The notes beneath the pieces were generated by a model, which was not told the DNA's origin, ran no database searches, and saw only the letters and a list, made by a program, of their open reading frames with translations. Positions 37,461 through 45,700 of a stretch of 64,000 bases of DNA are shown here, piece by piece. The stretch comes from Owenia fusiformis (lineage: Eukaryota; Annelida; Polychaeta; Sabellida; Oweniidae): assembly GCA_903813345.2 (NCBI GenBank), contig CAIIXF020000002.1:5246001-5310000 (forward strand), written 5' to 3'. Numbering within the stretch: the first letter of the stretch is position 1; every line of letters starts with the position of its first letter. A program made the translations under genes and the position numbers.

Positions 37461-40400
37461 GGACATGGTTCGTCTGAACACAGAAGCAGCCATGATGTGT
37501 GTGGTATCATCAGTTAGTCATATAGAAGAGTCACTAGTAGATCTATCTAACTGGTTAGAAGATATCACGCCACTAACAGTGAAGCTGAAAAGCTGTGTAG
37601 AAGCTATGAGCAAGCGTGCCAAATCTAGTCTTACATTTTTTGCTCTAACAGTAAGTATAGGAAACACTAGCGATTGAATGTGAAGTGAAATGGTAAAAGG
37701 GTTTTATTTACATGTTCAATGGTCTCTTATGAGAGATTACAAGAGGCGTTACTAACAAAAAAATAAAAACTGGAGCTTTGACAAATGTGGAGATACTTTC
37801 TTTTTTTTTATGGAGATACTTTATAAGTGTGCATATATGGTTTCCTACGTGTATTTAGTCAATTTTTTGCTTTTCAAATATTTCCTAAAACATTTGTAGT
37901 ACTCACCCCATAAGTGTTGTTGTTTACTTTGTGATGCCTCCTCTTTCAGGAAAGAAGTAAAAGCCAGAGCTTTGTCCATACACTCAGATATAGAAGAGAT
38001 ATAGTCTTCTCTCAGGCTGTGAGTTTTCTTTAAATTCTTTATTTCATGATTTTAGCTGTGTATTAATTTGTACATTAAGTTAATGTGCAGCATTTGTTCC
38101 TCACAATGTTTCTCTCATAAGGATTCCTGGCAAGTCAAATTTTATGAGAATTCATTTTGAATCTGTCTGTGACAATCTTACTGCAGCTACGTCATATTGT
38201 TTGGTTTGGTTTTGTCTTCTGCAGAAAGGCCTTTAAGTTAAATTTTGGAATTCATCATTTTAACTTCTTAGGAGTGAATAATGACAGTGCATGTATGTTT
38301 TTATTAAAGGCAGAATCTGATCTATAGGGGATGACAAAATTACAAGCAACATGTATAGTTGACCTTACCAATCTATTCCTTACAATACATGTATCAAATA
38401 CAATATCTCCCAAAAGATTCAGAATATGTTTTAAATTGGTGAAGTTATTAATGATTCAAAGTGCAAAAAAGAATGAAAATGTTTAAATTCTCCCAAATAA
38501 TAAGAATGGTAACCATTCTTAGAGAAAAATAATACATTATTGTAAAAATCTTTAGTTTTCCTGGAATAAAGTATGCACTTTTGTGATTTTTAGAAAATAG
38601 ACATGACAAGGAATGACATAAGCAAAAAATATGCTTAGTTTGAAACAATTTTTTGTTTAGCCTGCTCGCTATATCTGATTCTCTCTTTAAGTTGTCACTT
38701 TGACAAAATTTTAACCATTTCATCATTCATTCAATGAAAAAAGATTATCAAATAATGATTATTTCTGTACGTGTACATGCTGGATCATATGCAATCGCAA
38801 ATGATAGAATCTAAAATGTTTTTTAAAGTTAACATCAGTTGTGACGGCATTTATGACCAAGTTACGCAGCAGTATGACCAACGAAACGTTTCTCCGCCAG
38901 CTCTTCAAACTTGGAGTATTACTGGAGTTTGAGAGTTTGCTCAGTTGTCATGGCGATGAGATGGCTATGATTGAAGATATGATGATCGGGGTACAAGATT
39001 TACAACGAGTCAAAATCAAACTTATTCAGTCTCATAAAACAAATGAGATTCTACCAAGAATACAGGGTGTTAGGTATGTATGGGAAAACAAAGAATACAG
39101 GGTGTTCAGACTCAAATTGTTGACATGTTAGAGGCAGGGCTGTAGCCAGGTGGGATTCAGGGGGTTTTAACAACCCCCCCCATCTTGTAAAAATACTTTC
39201 AAAATCATACAACTTTTCACCATTTTAACTCTTTTCAAGCGATTTTGTGCCCGGATTTTGGGCCCAAATTATCAAACACCCTAGAAATTAATAAAAATGA
39301 CTCCATCCTCCCTTGGCAGTGCTGGCTACAGGCCTGAAAGGTAAGTCAGGTATGAGAACTACATACATGCCTTGCCAAAATTTGACAGAACAATACTTCT
39401 GGAATAATGTTAATTGTATACTGTCGTGTGTTTCATTATTACTATTTAACAAATAGCACCCTCAAACATTTTGAATGCAATTACAAAAAAATTAATAAGT
39501 GTCGATGCAGCCATTATATTGGCTACTACCTTTTTCCCATCCAAAGAAAACCTGGGTGATTAACCTTGTTTGTTTGTTTGTTTTATTTATTTCTTAAATT
39601 CCAAATAATACAAGTATACCTAATGACTAATATTGATATAGGGTACTTTGATATGTAATCTACTTTCATTTTATAATTAATGCTAATTAATAATACACTC
39701 ACCATTATGAACTTTACTTTGTTCCTCCACAACTGTTGACAATTGAGCACTATTATTACATCTCATTGTGATGAGATTGCATATTGCATGAAACTGATGG
39801 CTGGGTGTGGAGTGCACATTGTCTGAATTTAACGTTTGGTATTTTCCATTCCTTTAGAGACTGCATGCCTGCTGGACCCCTTACTAACATAGACAGGTAC
39901 ATATTTCATCATATTTGGTCATATTTTCCATATTTAGTCATTTTGCATTACCCCAGGGTTAATGGTTGCACATGAATTGTATAGTGAAGATCATGAACAG
40001 TACCAGACATACTACATTCTTGTGCTATTATAATGCATGATATATAATGTAAAATAACTACATGTACAGAATGGGCCAAAAGACATCCATATTTCATTTT
40101 GCCCTAACATCTTTAGCATACCATAGATTTCAAAAATAGATTTAACATTCAATTATACAATTGCTTCCAAAATTTCAATAATCTAGAAGTGGTACACCTT
40201 TGTTAGTGCAAAACTTGGGGGGTGTTCCATTTATAGGGACTCAAACCTGTCTACGAGTACATGTACTCTTAAAAGAGCATTCATTCTAAAACGATGTGGG
40301 ATAGACAAAATCCAGTCTCGGAGTCCAGAGGCAATTCAAAGGGTCAACATCCATTCGCAAAGCCGTTGCAATAATGTAGCACATACATATACATGTGCAA

Positions 40401-43400
40401 AGGCATGCATACCTGGCATAGAACATTTAAAGTACAAGCAAAGTACAAAACCAAAACATAAATATTTTGTCAAATTACATGACTTTTGTTTGAATTGAAC
40501 ATCTTTAACAGCAATCATGATTATTTTTTTAGGGATGCGATAGTGGTAGAAATTCCTGTCCCAGAAAATATGTTCCAACTTCTGCCAATTGAGATCCTAC
40601 ATGGTCATCTGATATCTCTTGTGCCAGTCTTCTTCAACATTGGCATAAATGAACAGGCAACTCTAGCTGAAAAGTAAGTCATTTAATGTCTCTTGTGCCA
40701 GTCTTCTTCAACATTGGCATAAATGAACAGGCAACTCTAGCTGAAAAGTAAGTCATCTGATGTCTCTTATGCCAGTATTTTTCAACATTGGCATAAATGA
40801 ACAGGCAACTCTAGCTGAAAAGTAAGTCATCTAATATCTCTAGTGCCAGTCGTTTTCAACATTGACATATATGAACAGGCAACTCTCGCTGAAAAGTAAG
40901 TCATCTGATGTTTCTTATGCCAGTATTTTTCAACATTGGCATAAATGAACAGGCAACTCTAGCTGAAAAGTAAGTCATCTGATGTCTCTTATGCCAGTAT
41001 TTTTCAACATTGGCATAAATGAACAGGCAACTCTAGCTGAAAAGTAAGTCATCTAATATCTCTAGTGCCAGTCTTATTCAACATTGACATATATGAACAG
41101 GCAACTCTCGCTGAAAAGTAAGTCATCTGATGTCTCTTATGCCAGTATTTTTCAACATTGGCATAAATGAACAGGCAATTCTAGCTGAAAAGTAAGTCAT
41201 CTGATGTCTCTTATGCCAATTTTCTTCAACATTGGCATAGATGAACAGGCAACTATATCTGAAAAGTAAGTCATCTAATGTCTCTAGTGCCAGTCTTTTT
41301 CAACATTGGCATAGATGAACAGGCAACTCTAGCTGAAAAGTAAGTCATCTAATGTCTCTAGTGCCAGTCTTTTTCAACATTGGCATATATGAACAGGCAA
41401 CTCTAGCTTAAAAGTAGGTCATCTAATGTCTCTAGTGCCAGTCTTTTTCAACATTGGCATAAATGAACAGGCAACTCTAGCTGAAAAGTAAATGTATTTA
41501 TTTACGGTTGAATCACGAAGTATGAATTAGTGTATAAATAATTTCTGTACGGTCAAGGTGTTTTGAAATGATTTAATAATAGAACGAGGTCATGTATGAG
41601 TGGATTGTTTTCTTGGGTATTGAAAGGTTTTGTAGGCGTCATCTTGGTTCTAAACGTCAAAGCGGGTGGACTAAACTTTACATTATTTTAGAATAACATG
41701 TATTTAGTTTATTGTATGTTCAAAAAATAATTACCATGGTTATTAGGTAAATACTTGTAGAAGTTCAAATCCTCACACTGCTCCTTTTCATGGAGAGGTG
41801 GACCTCCCTATAGAATTTTCTGTAAAGTACACGCTGGTGTATTGCAGTTTTTATATAAAGGGTTGGGTTCCCGGATCAGGAGCCGGTGCAACAGTTGCAT
41901 CGTTAACAACTTTGGTCACAGACAAACCATTTTATTGTGCAAAAAAGCAACTCTTGTATCAGCAAAATAGTTTGTAGACGCTAATTAAATACATAATAAT
42001 CGATAAAGATCGCATTGTAATCATGTTAATTAATGTTGAAAGATGATGATGATATTGTATTTGTCAGTTGGAATAAACGGTTACTGCAGCTCCACTCTCG
42101 GCGCTTGGCGCAGAACCATACCTAAGAGGATGTGTGTTAGGTTTTTTATTGAGAATGAAGAAGCTTTGTTAGGACAGAAGTCATTTTGTATTTCTAGTGC
42201 CAGTCTTTTTCAACATTGGCATATATGAATAGGCAACTCTAGCTGAAAAGTAAGTCATCTAATGTCTCTAGTGCCAGTTTTTTTCAACATTGGCATATAT
42301 GAACAGGCAACTCAAGCTGAAAAGTAAGTCATCTGATATCTCTCATTTAATAGAGGTAAACTGAATTTTGCATGATTATCACTTGCACAATGATTTCATT
42401 ATAAGGTGATTTTTTTTTATCATATTCTAGTATCTTATTGTAATATAAGGGATACATGGCAATGATGTGTTTGTAGTAATTTAATCTACTTTTGCAATTT
42501 GACCTATTTTATTTAAGAAATATAGACCGAAAAGCAGGGGTTATATCGTCGAATACACCCCGCAGGGCTAGGCACAAACGTTTTCCGTACCCTGAACGAC
42601 CGGAGGGAGTGAGGGGTTCGAAAGCTTTTGTGCCTAGCCCCAAGGGGTGTATTCGACGATATTACCCCTGCTCTGAGGTCTATATTACGATTCGAACATG
42701 AAAACTCACCAAATTGTTTCGAATATTCATCATGGTCCGCCGTTACTACGACCCACCGTTATGACGTCACACATTACATGTATTAACTGGGTTATTGATC
42801 TCGAATAAACCCCAGCTGAAGCATTGACTTTGTTTACAGTTTATAGAAGGCGTGAATACAGTCATGTTCGAATATGAGTTTGAGGAATCATCATGGAATG
42901 CCTACAGAAAAGTATCATTTTATTTGAGTTGTGGAGGGTAGCTCCATTGTTTCCAACCAACCTGTATATGTACTCGTATTCTAGCCACCATGTGTATGTA
43001 TTATAGCCACCCTGTGTATGTATTACAGCCACCCTGTGTATGTATTCTTAGCAGGAGATTTCTGTTTTAGGTTTGGTGACACTTCTTTACAAGAACTGTT
43101 GAACTCCGACAATGCAAAGATTCTCGTTAACTACTATGAACAATACACAGACCTTATAGAGGATCCAGGTAAGTGCTTATATAACTGAATCGGAGATATT
43201 TATTCATTAATTAATGAATTCAAGATACTTGTTATTATACTTTATGTGGGAGATGTCTGAACTGGGCACTAATTAGTTTGCCGGGTTGTTGGACATCTTG
43301 ATTATTCAAGTTTTATTTTTGGCTTCCTTGTTTTGCGGCCCCCTCCAGGCCCATAGCCAGCTTTTGCTAAGGAGGGGGGGGGGTGTCACTTTTACAAAAC

Positions 43401-45454
43401 ATTTAGGGGTCCTTACATATTACAAATTTGGCCAAAAATCACTTGAAAACTTCTCAGAATAGTACTCAGAAACTCCCCAAACCCCCTCTGGCTTTGGACC
43501 TCATGGCCCTATCTGATATCCATTTTTCCAGATGGGAATAGTGAAGAGCATGCCCATGCTGCATTCAAAGTGAGTGAACTGGTGGAGAAACTCAAGAACA
43601 ATGTAAGGATCAAGAGGAACAAAAATGTGGAAATTCTACAGATAGCATCTGAGGTAGGATGTATGAAAATTAAGACAGAACATGATTTATGACAAATTTA
43701 GCAAGAATTAAGGTACCGTAAAACCTGTATATCCAAACATCTCTCTTATTTGTACACATATTTATGTGAATACTGTATCTCAGTTCAAATTTGACTCCCA
43801 TTGACTCACATATTGATTGAATTGATTTTATTGAAGTGGTAAAACAGGCGCAAACAGCGACCTTGTCATCTCATGTGCAAACATTGAAATGCTTGAAATT
43901 TGCTTATTTTTCATAACAGGAAGCAGCAATTCAAGGTTTTGTTCTCCCGGGCAATACAATTGAAATGCTTGAAATATTTGAAACTCATCCCAAAGTTTAC
44001 AGTGTACAGTACAGAGAGAACATGACTTGATGATATGATTTTAAATATATTTATTATACTTTGCAGATATGCCGTAGGTTGAATGGGGTAAGGTTCACCC
44101 ATTGTAAGAGTGCTAAAGATAGGACTGCAATGGCAGCCACGTTGGAACAGGTCCAGTTGTTACAACGGGAACATGACTTAGCACCTCATATTTTTAATCA
44201 TGCCCTGAGCTGTATGCGAAGGTATCTAATATGTTTTAAGGTTGTCATGTTTTTGGATAAAAGTTATGAGAAATAATTTGGGTTTTGTTTTATGCTTGCA
44301 TTTTTTGATCAGTTGAGTAAATGAGTTTTATTTTCAAAAATGCATTACAATGGTACACAACAAGGTTCAATTGCTTTGTTTTGAAGTATTTTGACGAAAA
44401 GGATTTTATGCCTGTGTATTACACCTCAAAAATCCTTCATTTTTCAATTCAATTCAATTCTATTTATTTCATAATTCTTATATAATATACACTATAAAAA
44501 CAAGCCGCTAGACACCCTAGTGGGTATATGTTGCGGTTTAACAGAAATTATTAAAATGACATCTAGACTAAATATAAAAGAAAACACTTATATTATGTTA
44601 CATGTAGGTATATAAAAATGGTATTAACAATTTATCAAAGGATTATAAAGCTTTTTTGTCAAAATACAATTTAATCTGGTTTGTTACTTTAACTGATGGA
44701 TATATTGGGCTGAAATTGTTTTGAGAATCCTCCCTGTATGAAACAGACACATAGGTAGATGTCAGAAAGGCTCACAGTTCATTTAAACAAAGTCAGAAAC
44801 CGGAACATGAGAATTTCACTCTACTATACCTATCCCCTAGAAATGCATAAGATACTATGTTGGTCTAATTGTATTGTTTAGTATATTTTTGAAAATACCT
44901 TATTTACATCTAACAGTCATCCGATAAACCATTAATAAGGAATGGACGTATAAAAGCAAATAACATAATCATTACTAATAAGCAAAATGGGTTGCTCATG
45001 AACACCAAATGTAAGGTATACAGTAGAGTGAATTTACCAAAGGGACATTAAATGTCTCTAAATTATCACATTTAGCCATACACATGTACAGGGCTATTAA
45101 AACATTTCAGTCATCGATTTTGGAGCATCTACTTTTCTGATCTTTTTATAAAAACAGCATATTGAGCATGAGGGTAAAATTACAGTTACATGATTTGAAT
45201 AATTAATGAATAAAAACAAATAAAGACAACAATTACTGACACAATATTATGACTAAAGACCTTGAAATTATAAAACCTTGTCAGTCATAACATCAGATAT
45301 GTTTTATGTTTCAAATTCCAGTGAGGGTGTAAGAAGAGAGAATTCCTACAAAAACACAGGGTCAAAGAAATATGCCTTTAATAGCATACAGTTACTGTCT
45401 GTTCCTAAGTTATACAGACCCCCAAATGGAACATTCGGCAATACTCAGACATAG
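17210..45454 (+). CDS. INPP4: Inositol polyphosphate 4-phosphatase (INPP4 type), complete or nearly so
   Basis: Removes the 4-phosphate from PI(3,4)P2, damping PI3K/AKT signalling at endosomal and plasma membranes. Exons: 17210-17403, 18043-18107, 18767-18854, 19546-19749, 20179-20217, 20378-20496, 20684-20800, 28292-28371, 28974-29058, 30716-30891, 32955-33012, 33658-33760, 34327-34434, 35000-35280, 36059-36367, 37462-37650, 37950-38018, 38829-39073, 40533-40673, 43071-43168, 43532-43653, 44067-44221, 45322-45454; possible microexon 39858-39896. All phases agree. From ATG 17280 the coding length is 3108 nt, 1035 residues. Order: PH-like, C2, conserved middle, phosphatase with CKSAKDRT, and the family C-terminus ([18 protein letters not shown]). 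The single gene looks ancestral to vertebrate INPP4A and INPP4B, so no paralogue letter is given. Introns hold several large minisatellites. Confidence 0.93.
18812..19070 (+). repeat. 64-bp tandem repeat copying INPP4 exon 3 and its donor
   Basis: The last 43 nt of exon 3 plus the donor and the first ~20 intron nt are repeated four times, starting at 18812 (in the exon), 18876, 18940 and 19005. Each copy keeps CAGTTAGACCTTGAGGAGCA and TTTACAATTGGTATGT. The three downstream copies have a donor but no acceptor. Confidence 0.95.
19240..19510. repeat. Dispersed element, copy 2 (inverse of 195-460)
   Basis: Reverse-complement relative of the sequence at 195-460. It carries GATCACAGGGCTTCAAAATC, GCTGTCGCAACACTGCGACAGC-type hairpin at about 19350-19371 (two 10-nt arms), GGCGCTTCCAAATTG and GATTCTGGACACCTGCT. 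It ends about 40 nt before the acceptor of INPP4 exon 4. Confidence 0.65.
20378..29058 (+). CDS. INPP4: INPP4 exons 6-9: C2 domain
   Basis: Exons 20378-20496, 20684-20800, 28292-28371 and 28974-29058. They encode [63 protein letters not shown] and [11 protein letters not shown]. This is the strand order and spacing of the INPP4 lipid-binding C2 domain (FVAVSV.TPP, EIIEGT.NP.FL, KL.VYDVKD, LG...F.V..LL). One 7.5-kb intron splits it. Confidence 0.88.
21404..23190. repeat. 783-bp segmental tandem duplication with 162-bp sub-repeats
   Basis: A block starting TTTTTGTATTAAAGAGGCAA at 21404 begins again at 22187. Each copy holds GGTACGATATTGTCGTCAGC followed by a GC-rich array of GGGC/GGCG units, then 162-bp sub-repeats carrying ACTTGTCTACAGGTTTCCAG and CAAACCATTTGACGGATTC. 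Sub-repeat starts at 21744, 21906 and 22068 give the period. The second block has more sub-repeats. The GC-rich core is unlike its AT-rich surroundings. Confidence 0.9.
24445..24839. mobile_element. Short TIR element with an internal duplication
   Basis: Ends are AAAGGACGATTCTCGG(TTTGGAGAAC) and its inverse (GTTCTCCAAA)CCGAGAATCGTCCTTT, about 26 bp each. The interior has two ~200-bp related halves, both with GCATTATCCCTGCT/GCGTTATCCCTGCT and AATTTGGGTAATATTTCTA. No coding capacity. Confidence 0.8.
25109..25318. mobile_element. MITE with CACTGGCGRATCCAG ends
   Basis: It starts CACTGGCGAATCCAG and ends CTGGATCCGCCAGTG. ATACC occurs at both flanks and may be a target-site duplication. The interior has the G-run and CCCAGAAAGGCCCATTTTG; no ORF. 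Confidence 0.7.
25356..25990. mobile_element. Foldback mariner-like MITE, ~240-bp arms
   Basis: TA + CAGGGTGGTCCAAAAAAATG at the left and the inverse CATTTTTTTGGACCACCCTG + TA at the right. Inverted similarity runs about 240 bp inward, including ACACTCGTATTTCAA, CATGTCATATTAT and AAATGACGTCATTT. The TA flanks and CAGGGTG-type tips are typical of Tc1/mariner derivatives. No transposase ORF. Confidence 0.8.
26065..26145 (+). mobile_element. tRNA-like SINE head
   Basis: TAGCTAAAGTGG fits a pol III A box, and GGGTTCAATTCCC about 45 nt later fits a B box. The arms do not form a good cloverleaf, so this looks like a tRNA-derived SINE and not a tRNA gene. Confidence 0.45.
26440..26583. repeat. Long palindrome
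   Basis: Left arm includes TATAATGGTTGATTCTGTAT, then ACTC...GTGAGTATATGATATATTC. Right arm includes GAATATATCATATACTCAC and ATACAGAATCAACCATTATA. The short loop contains GAAGGGAACG. Confidence 0.8.
26608..26705. repeat. 18-20-bp tandem repeat
   Basis: Six units of GAGTTGTATACGCTATCC or close variants follow the palindrome directly. Confidence 0.8.
27327..27647. repeat. Cluster of three nested palindromes
   Basis: First: GTTATGTCACTATGACGTGA at about 27327 pairs with TCACGTCATAGTGACATAAC at about 27420. Second: TGTATTCCAC + GCCCTTCGGGC + GTGGAATACA near 27459-27495. Third: CAAATATTCCATTCTAT at about 27512 and CATCTTTCCCTCAG pair with CTGAGGGAAAGATG and ATAGAATGGAATATTTG ending about 27645, with GCCCGAAGGGC at the centre. 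Confidence 0.85.
28657..28827. mobile_element. MITE of the CCCGTAGCCAGG family
   Basis: Begins GACCGTAGCCAG and ends CTGGCTACGGGTC; the interior shares CATGCAGTTTTTCACCATTC with the copy at 8571. The left flank ACCAAAGCAG is also found beside the copy at 58207, so the repeat may extend further left than the inverted ends. Confidence 0.7.
29745..30646. repeat. 11-bp minisatellite, ~80 copies, in INPP4 intron 9
   Basis: Units alternate GGGAACTACTA and GGGAACCACTA with rare variants (AAGGAACTACTA, GGGGAACCACT). The stretch covers about 900 bp and stops about 70 nt before the acceptor of exon 10. Alternation of the C and T forms suggests a 22-bp higher-order unit in much of the array. Confidence 0.97.
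30716..37650 (+). CDS. INPP4: INPP4 exons 10-16: conserved middle region
   Basis: Exons 30716-30891, 32955-33012, 33658-33760, 34327-34434, 35000-35280, 36059-36367 and 37462-37650. Landmarks shared with INPP4[54 protein letters not shown], and [11 protein letters not shown]. Exon 15 encodes a Pro/Ser-rich stretch with [10 protein letters not shown], likely a disordered linker, ending EEPW like the EEEW motif of the vertebrate proteins. Confidence 0.9.
31003..32873. repeat. 43-bp minisatellite, ~43 copies, in INPP4 intron 10
   Basis: Units contain TGCATTGTTCATCATAAATT, ATGAATGGGTATTGTGATTT and GGT. The period is 43 bp from the first copies at 31003 and 31046. Variants (GAACGGGT, GGATGGGT, GAACAGGA) recur in blocks, and two truncated units (CATAAGTTATTGTGATTTGG) occur at about 31660 and 32770, showing that part of the array itself was duplicated. 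It fills most of the 2.06-kb intron. Confidence 0.97.
34764..34914. mobile_element. MITE with CAGTAAAACCTGT ends
   Basis: CCAGTAAAACCTGT at the left and CCAGGTTTTACTGT at the right, same family as 6080-6263. It lies in INPP4 intron 13, about 85 nt before exon 14. Confidence 0.65.
35293..35400. repeat. Short inverted-repeat element
   Basis: TTAAGGTGGGAC at the left and GTCCCACCTTAA at the right, a 12-bp inverted pair around 85 nt. It starts 13 nt after the donor of INPP4 exon 14. Confidence 0.6.
35835..35925 (-). mobile_element. tRNA-like SINE head, reverse strand
   Basis: On the minus strand GGGTTCAATCCC fits a pol III B box, preceded by GTTAGCAAGCTGG that could be a degenerate A box. No good cloverleaf. 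It sits in INPP4 intron 14. Confidence 0.35.
36409..36898. mobile_element. Harbinger-like MITE, 490 bp
   Basis: Ends CACCCCAGTCACAT and ATGTGACTGGGGTG are exact inverses, flanked on both sides by TAA, a 3-bp duplication of the TWA type used by PIF/Harbinger elements. The interior has repeated CTACGGCGACC / CTACGCTCGCCG motifs in both orientations and is GC-richer than the intron. ORFs in it are short and not protein-like. Confidence 0.75.
37166..37343. mobile_element. MITE with ACAGTAAAACCTGT ends, decayed right end
   Basis: The left end is exact; the right end is degraded (TACAGGTTTCAATGTA). Interior repeats of GTTCCA and GGTGTTCC resemble 6080-6263. Confidence 0.55.
37371..37468 (+). other. 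Duplicated splice acceptor before INPP4 exon 16
   Basis: GTATTTTCAGGACAT occurs at 37371-37385, then about 70 nt of almost pure T/A, then TTTTTCAGGACATGG, the real acceptor at 37460-37461. The upstream copy repeats the acceptor and the first five exon bases. Using it would put poly-T in the reading frame, a run of Phe and hydrophobic codons that stays open to exon 16. Confidence 0.6.
37950..45454 (+). CDS. INPP4: INPP4 exons 17-23: phosphatase domain
   Basis: Exons 37950-38018, 38829-39073, 40533-40673, 43071-43168, 43532-43653, 44067-44221 and 45322-45454. Motifs: [77 protein letters not shown] (the CX5R loop, Cys and Arg intact), LEQ, CMRR, and the C-terminus [20 protein letters not shown] ending NTQT. 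All catalytic-loop residues that I can name are present, so the enzyme should be active. Confidence 0.95.
39138..39334. mobile_element. MITE of the CCCGTAGCCAGG family
   Basis: Begins GGCTGTAGCCAGG and ends GCTGGCTACAGGCC, with the CAACTTTTCACCATTTT interior. It lies just after the donor of INPP4 exon 18. Confidence 0.65.
39858..39896 (+). CDS. INPP4: Possible INPP4 39-nt microexon
   Basis: Between TTCCTTTAG and GTACAT lies a 39-nt open segment, phase 2/2, that fits exactly between exons 18 and 19 and would add 13 residues ([13 protein letters not shown]). Vertebrate INPP4 has no insert here as far as I recall, so if used it is likely an optional cassette. Confidence 0.4.
40599..41492 (+). 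repeat. 74-bp tandem repeat copying INPP4 exon 19 and its donor, ~12 copies
   Basis: The last ~60 nt of exon 19 (GTGCCAGTCTTCTTCAACAT, AACAGGCAACTCTAGCTGAA) plus AAGTAAGTCATCT are repeated at a 74-bp period: GTGCCAGTCT at 40621 and 40695, ATGCCAGTAT at 40769, and so on. Nearly every copy keeps the AAAGTAAGT donor; none has an acceptor. Confidence 0.97.
41493..42192 (+). other. ~700-bp unrelated segment splitting the 74-bp array
   Basis: No repeat units, no TIRs and no coding potential that I can defend. It separates the main array from two stray units at 42193-42350, so it looks like an insertion or a patch of original intron between two amplified blocks. Confidence 0.5.
42193..42350 (+). 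repeat. Two stray units of the 74-bp exon 19 repeat
   Basis: Both contain AGTGCCAGT, TTCAACATTGGCATATATGA and GCTGAAAAGTAAGTCATCT. They retain the donor motif. Confidence 0.9.
42521..42686. repeat. Palindrome in INPP4 intron 19
   Basis: TATAGACC, AGCAGGGGT and TCGTCGAATACACCCC pair with GGGGTGTATTCGACGA, ACCCCTGCT and GGTCTATA. A second inner stem GGCTAGGCACAAA pairs with TTTGTGCCTAGCC. The loop contains GACCGGAGGG. Confidence 0.85.
42975..43048. repeat. 24-bp tandem repeat, three copies
   Basis: AGCCACCMTGTGTATGTATT repeated at a 24-bp spacing, ending about 20 nt before the acceptor of INPP4 exon 20. Confidence 0.8.
43348..43500. mobile_element. Degenerate MITE of the CCCGTAGCCAGG family
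   Basis: GGCCCATAGCCAG at the left and CTCTGGCTTTGGACC at the right, with a G-run and ACTTCTCAGAATAGT inside, which is the inverse of the family interior. In INPP4 intron 20. Confidence 0.5.
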
Positions 45455-45700
45455 ATTGAAAAAGTGTCGAACAGGATCAAAGAAATATGCCTTTAATAGC
45501 ATACAGTTACTGTCTGTTCCTAAGTTATACAGACCTCCAAATGGAACATTCGGCAATACTCAGACTTAGATTGAAAAAGTGTCGAACAGGGTCAAAGAAA
45601 TATGCCTTTAATAGCATACAGTTACTGTCTGTTCCTAAGTTATACAGACCCCCAAATGGAACATTCGGCAATACTCAGACATAGATTGAAAAATTGCACA
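45361..45700 (+). repeat. 115-bp tandem repeat of the terminal INPP4 exon, three copies
   Basis: The last part of the coding exon including the stop (ACTCAGACATAG) is present three times, with internal ATGCC at 45372, 45487 and 45602. The second copy has CAGACTTAG. Between copies lies ATTGAAAAAGTGTCGAACAG. Copies 2 and 3 lie after the stop codon, so they are 3' UTR or downstream DNA, yet stay almost identical to the coding copy. Confidence 0.97.
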
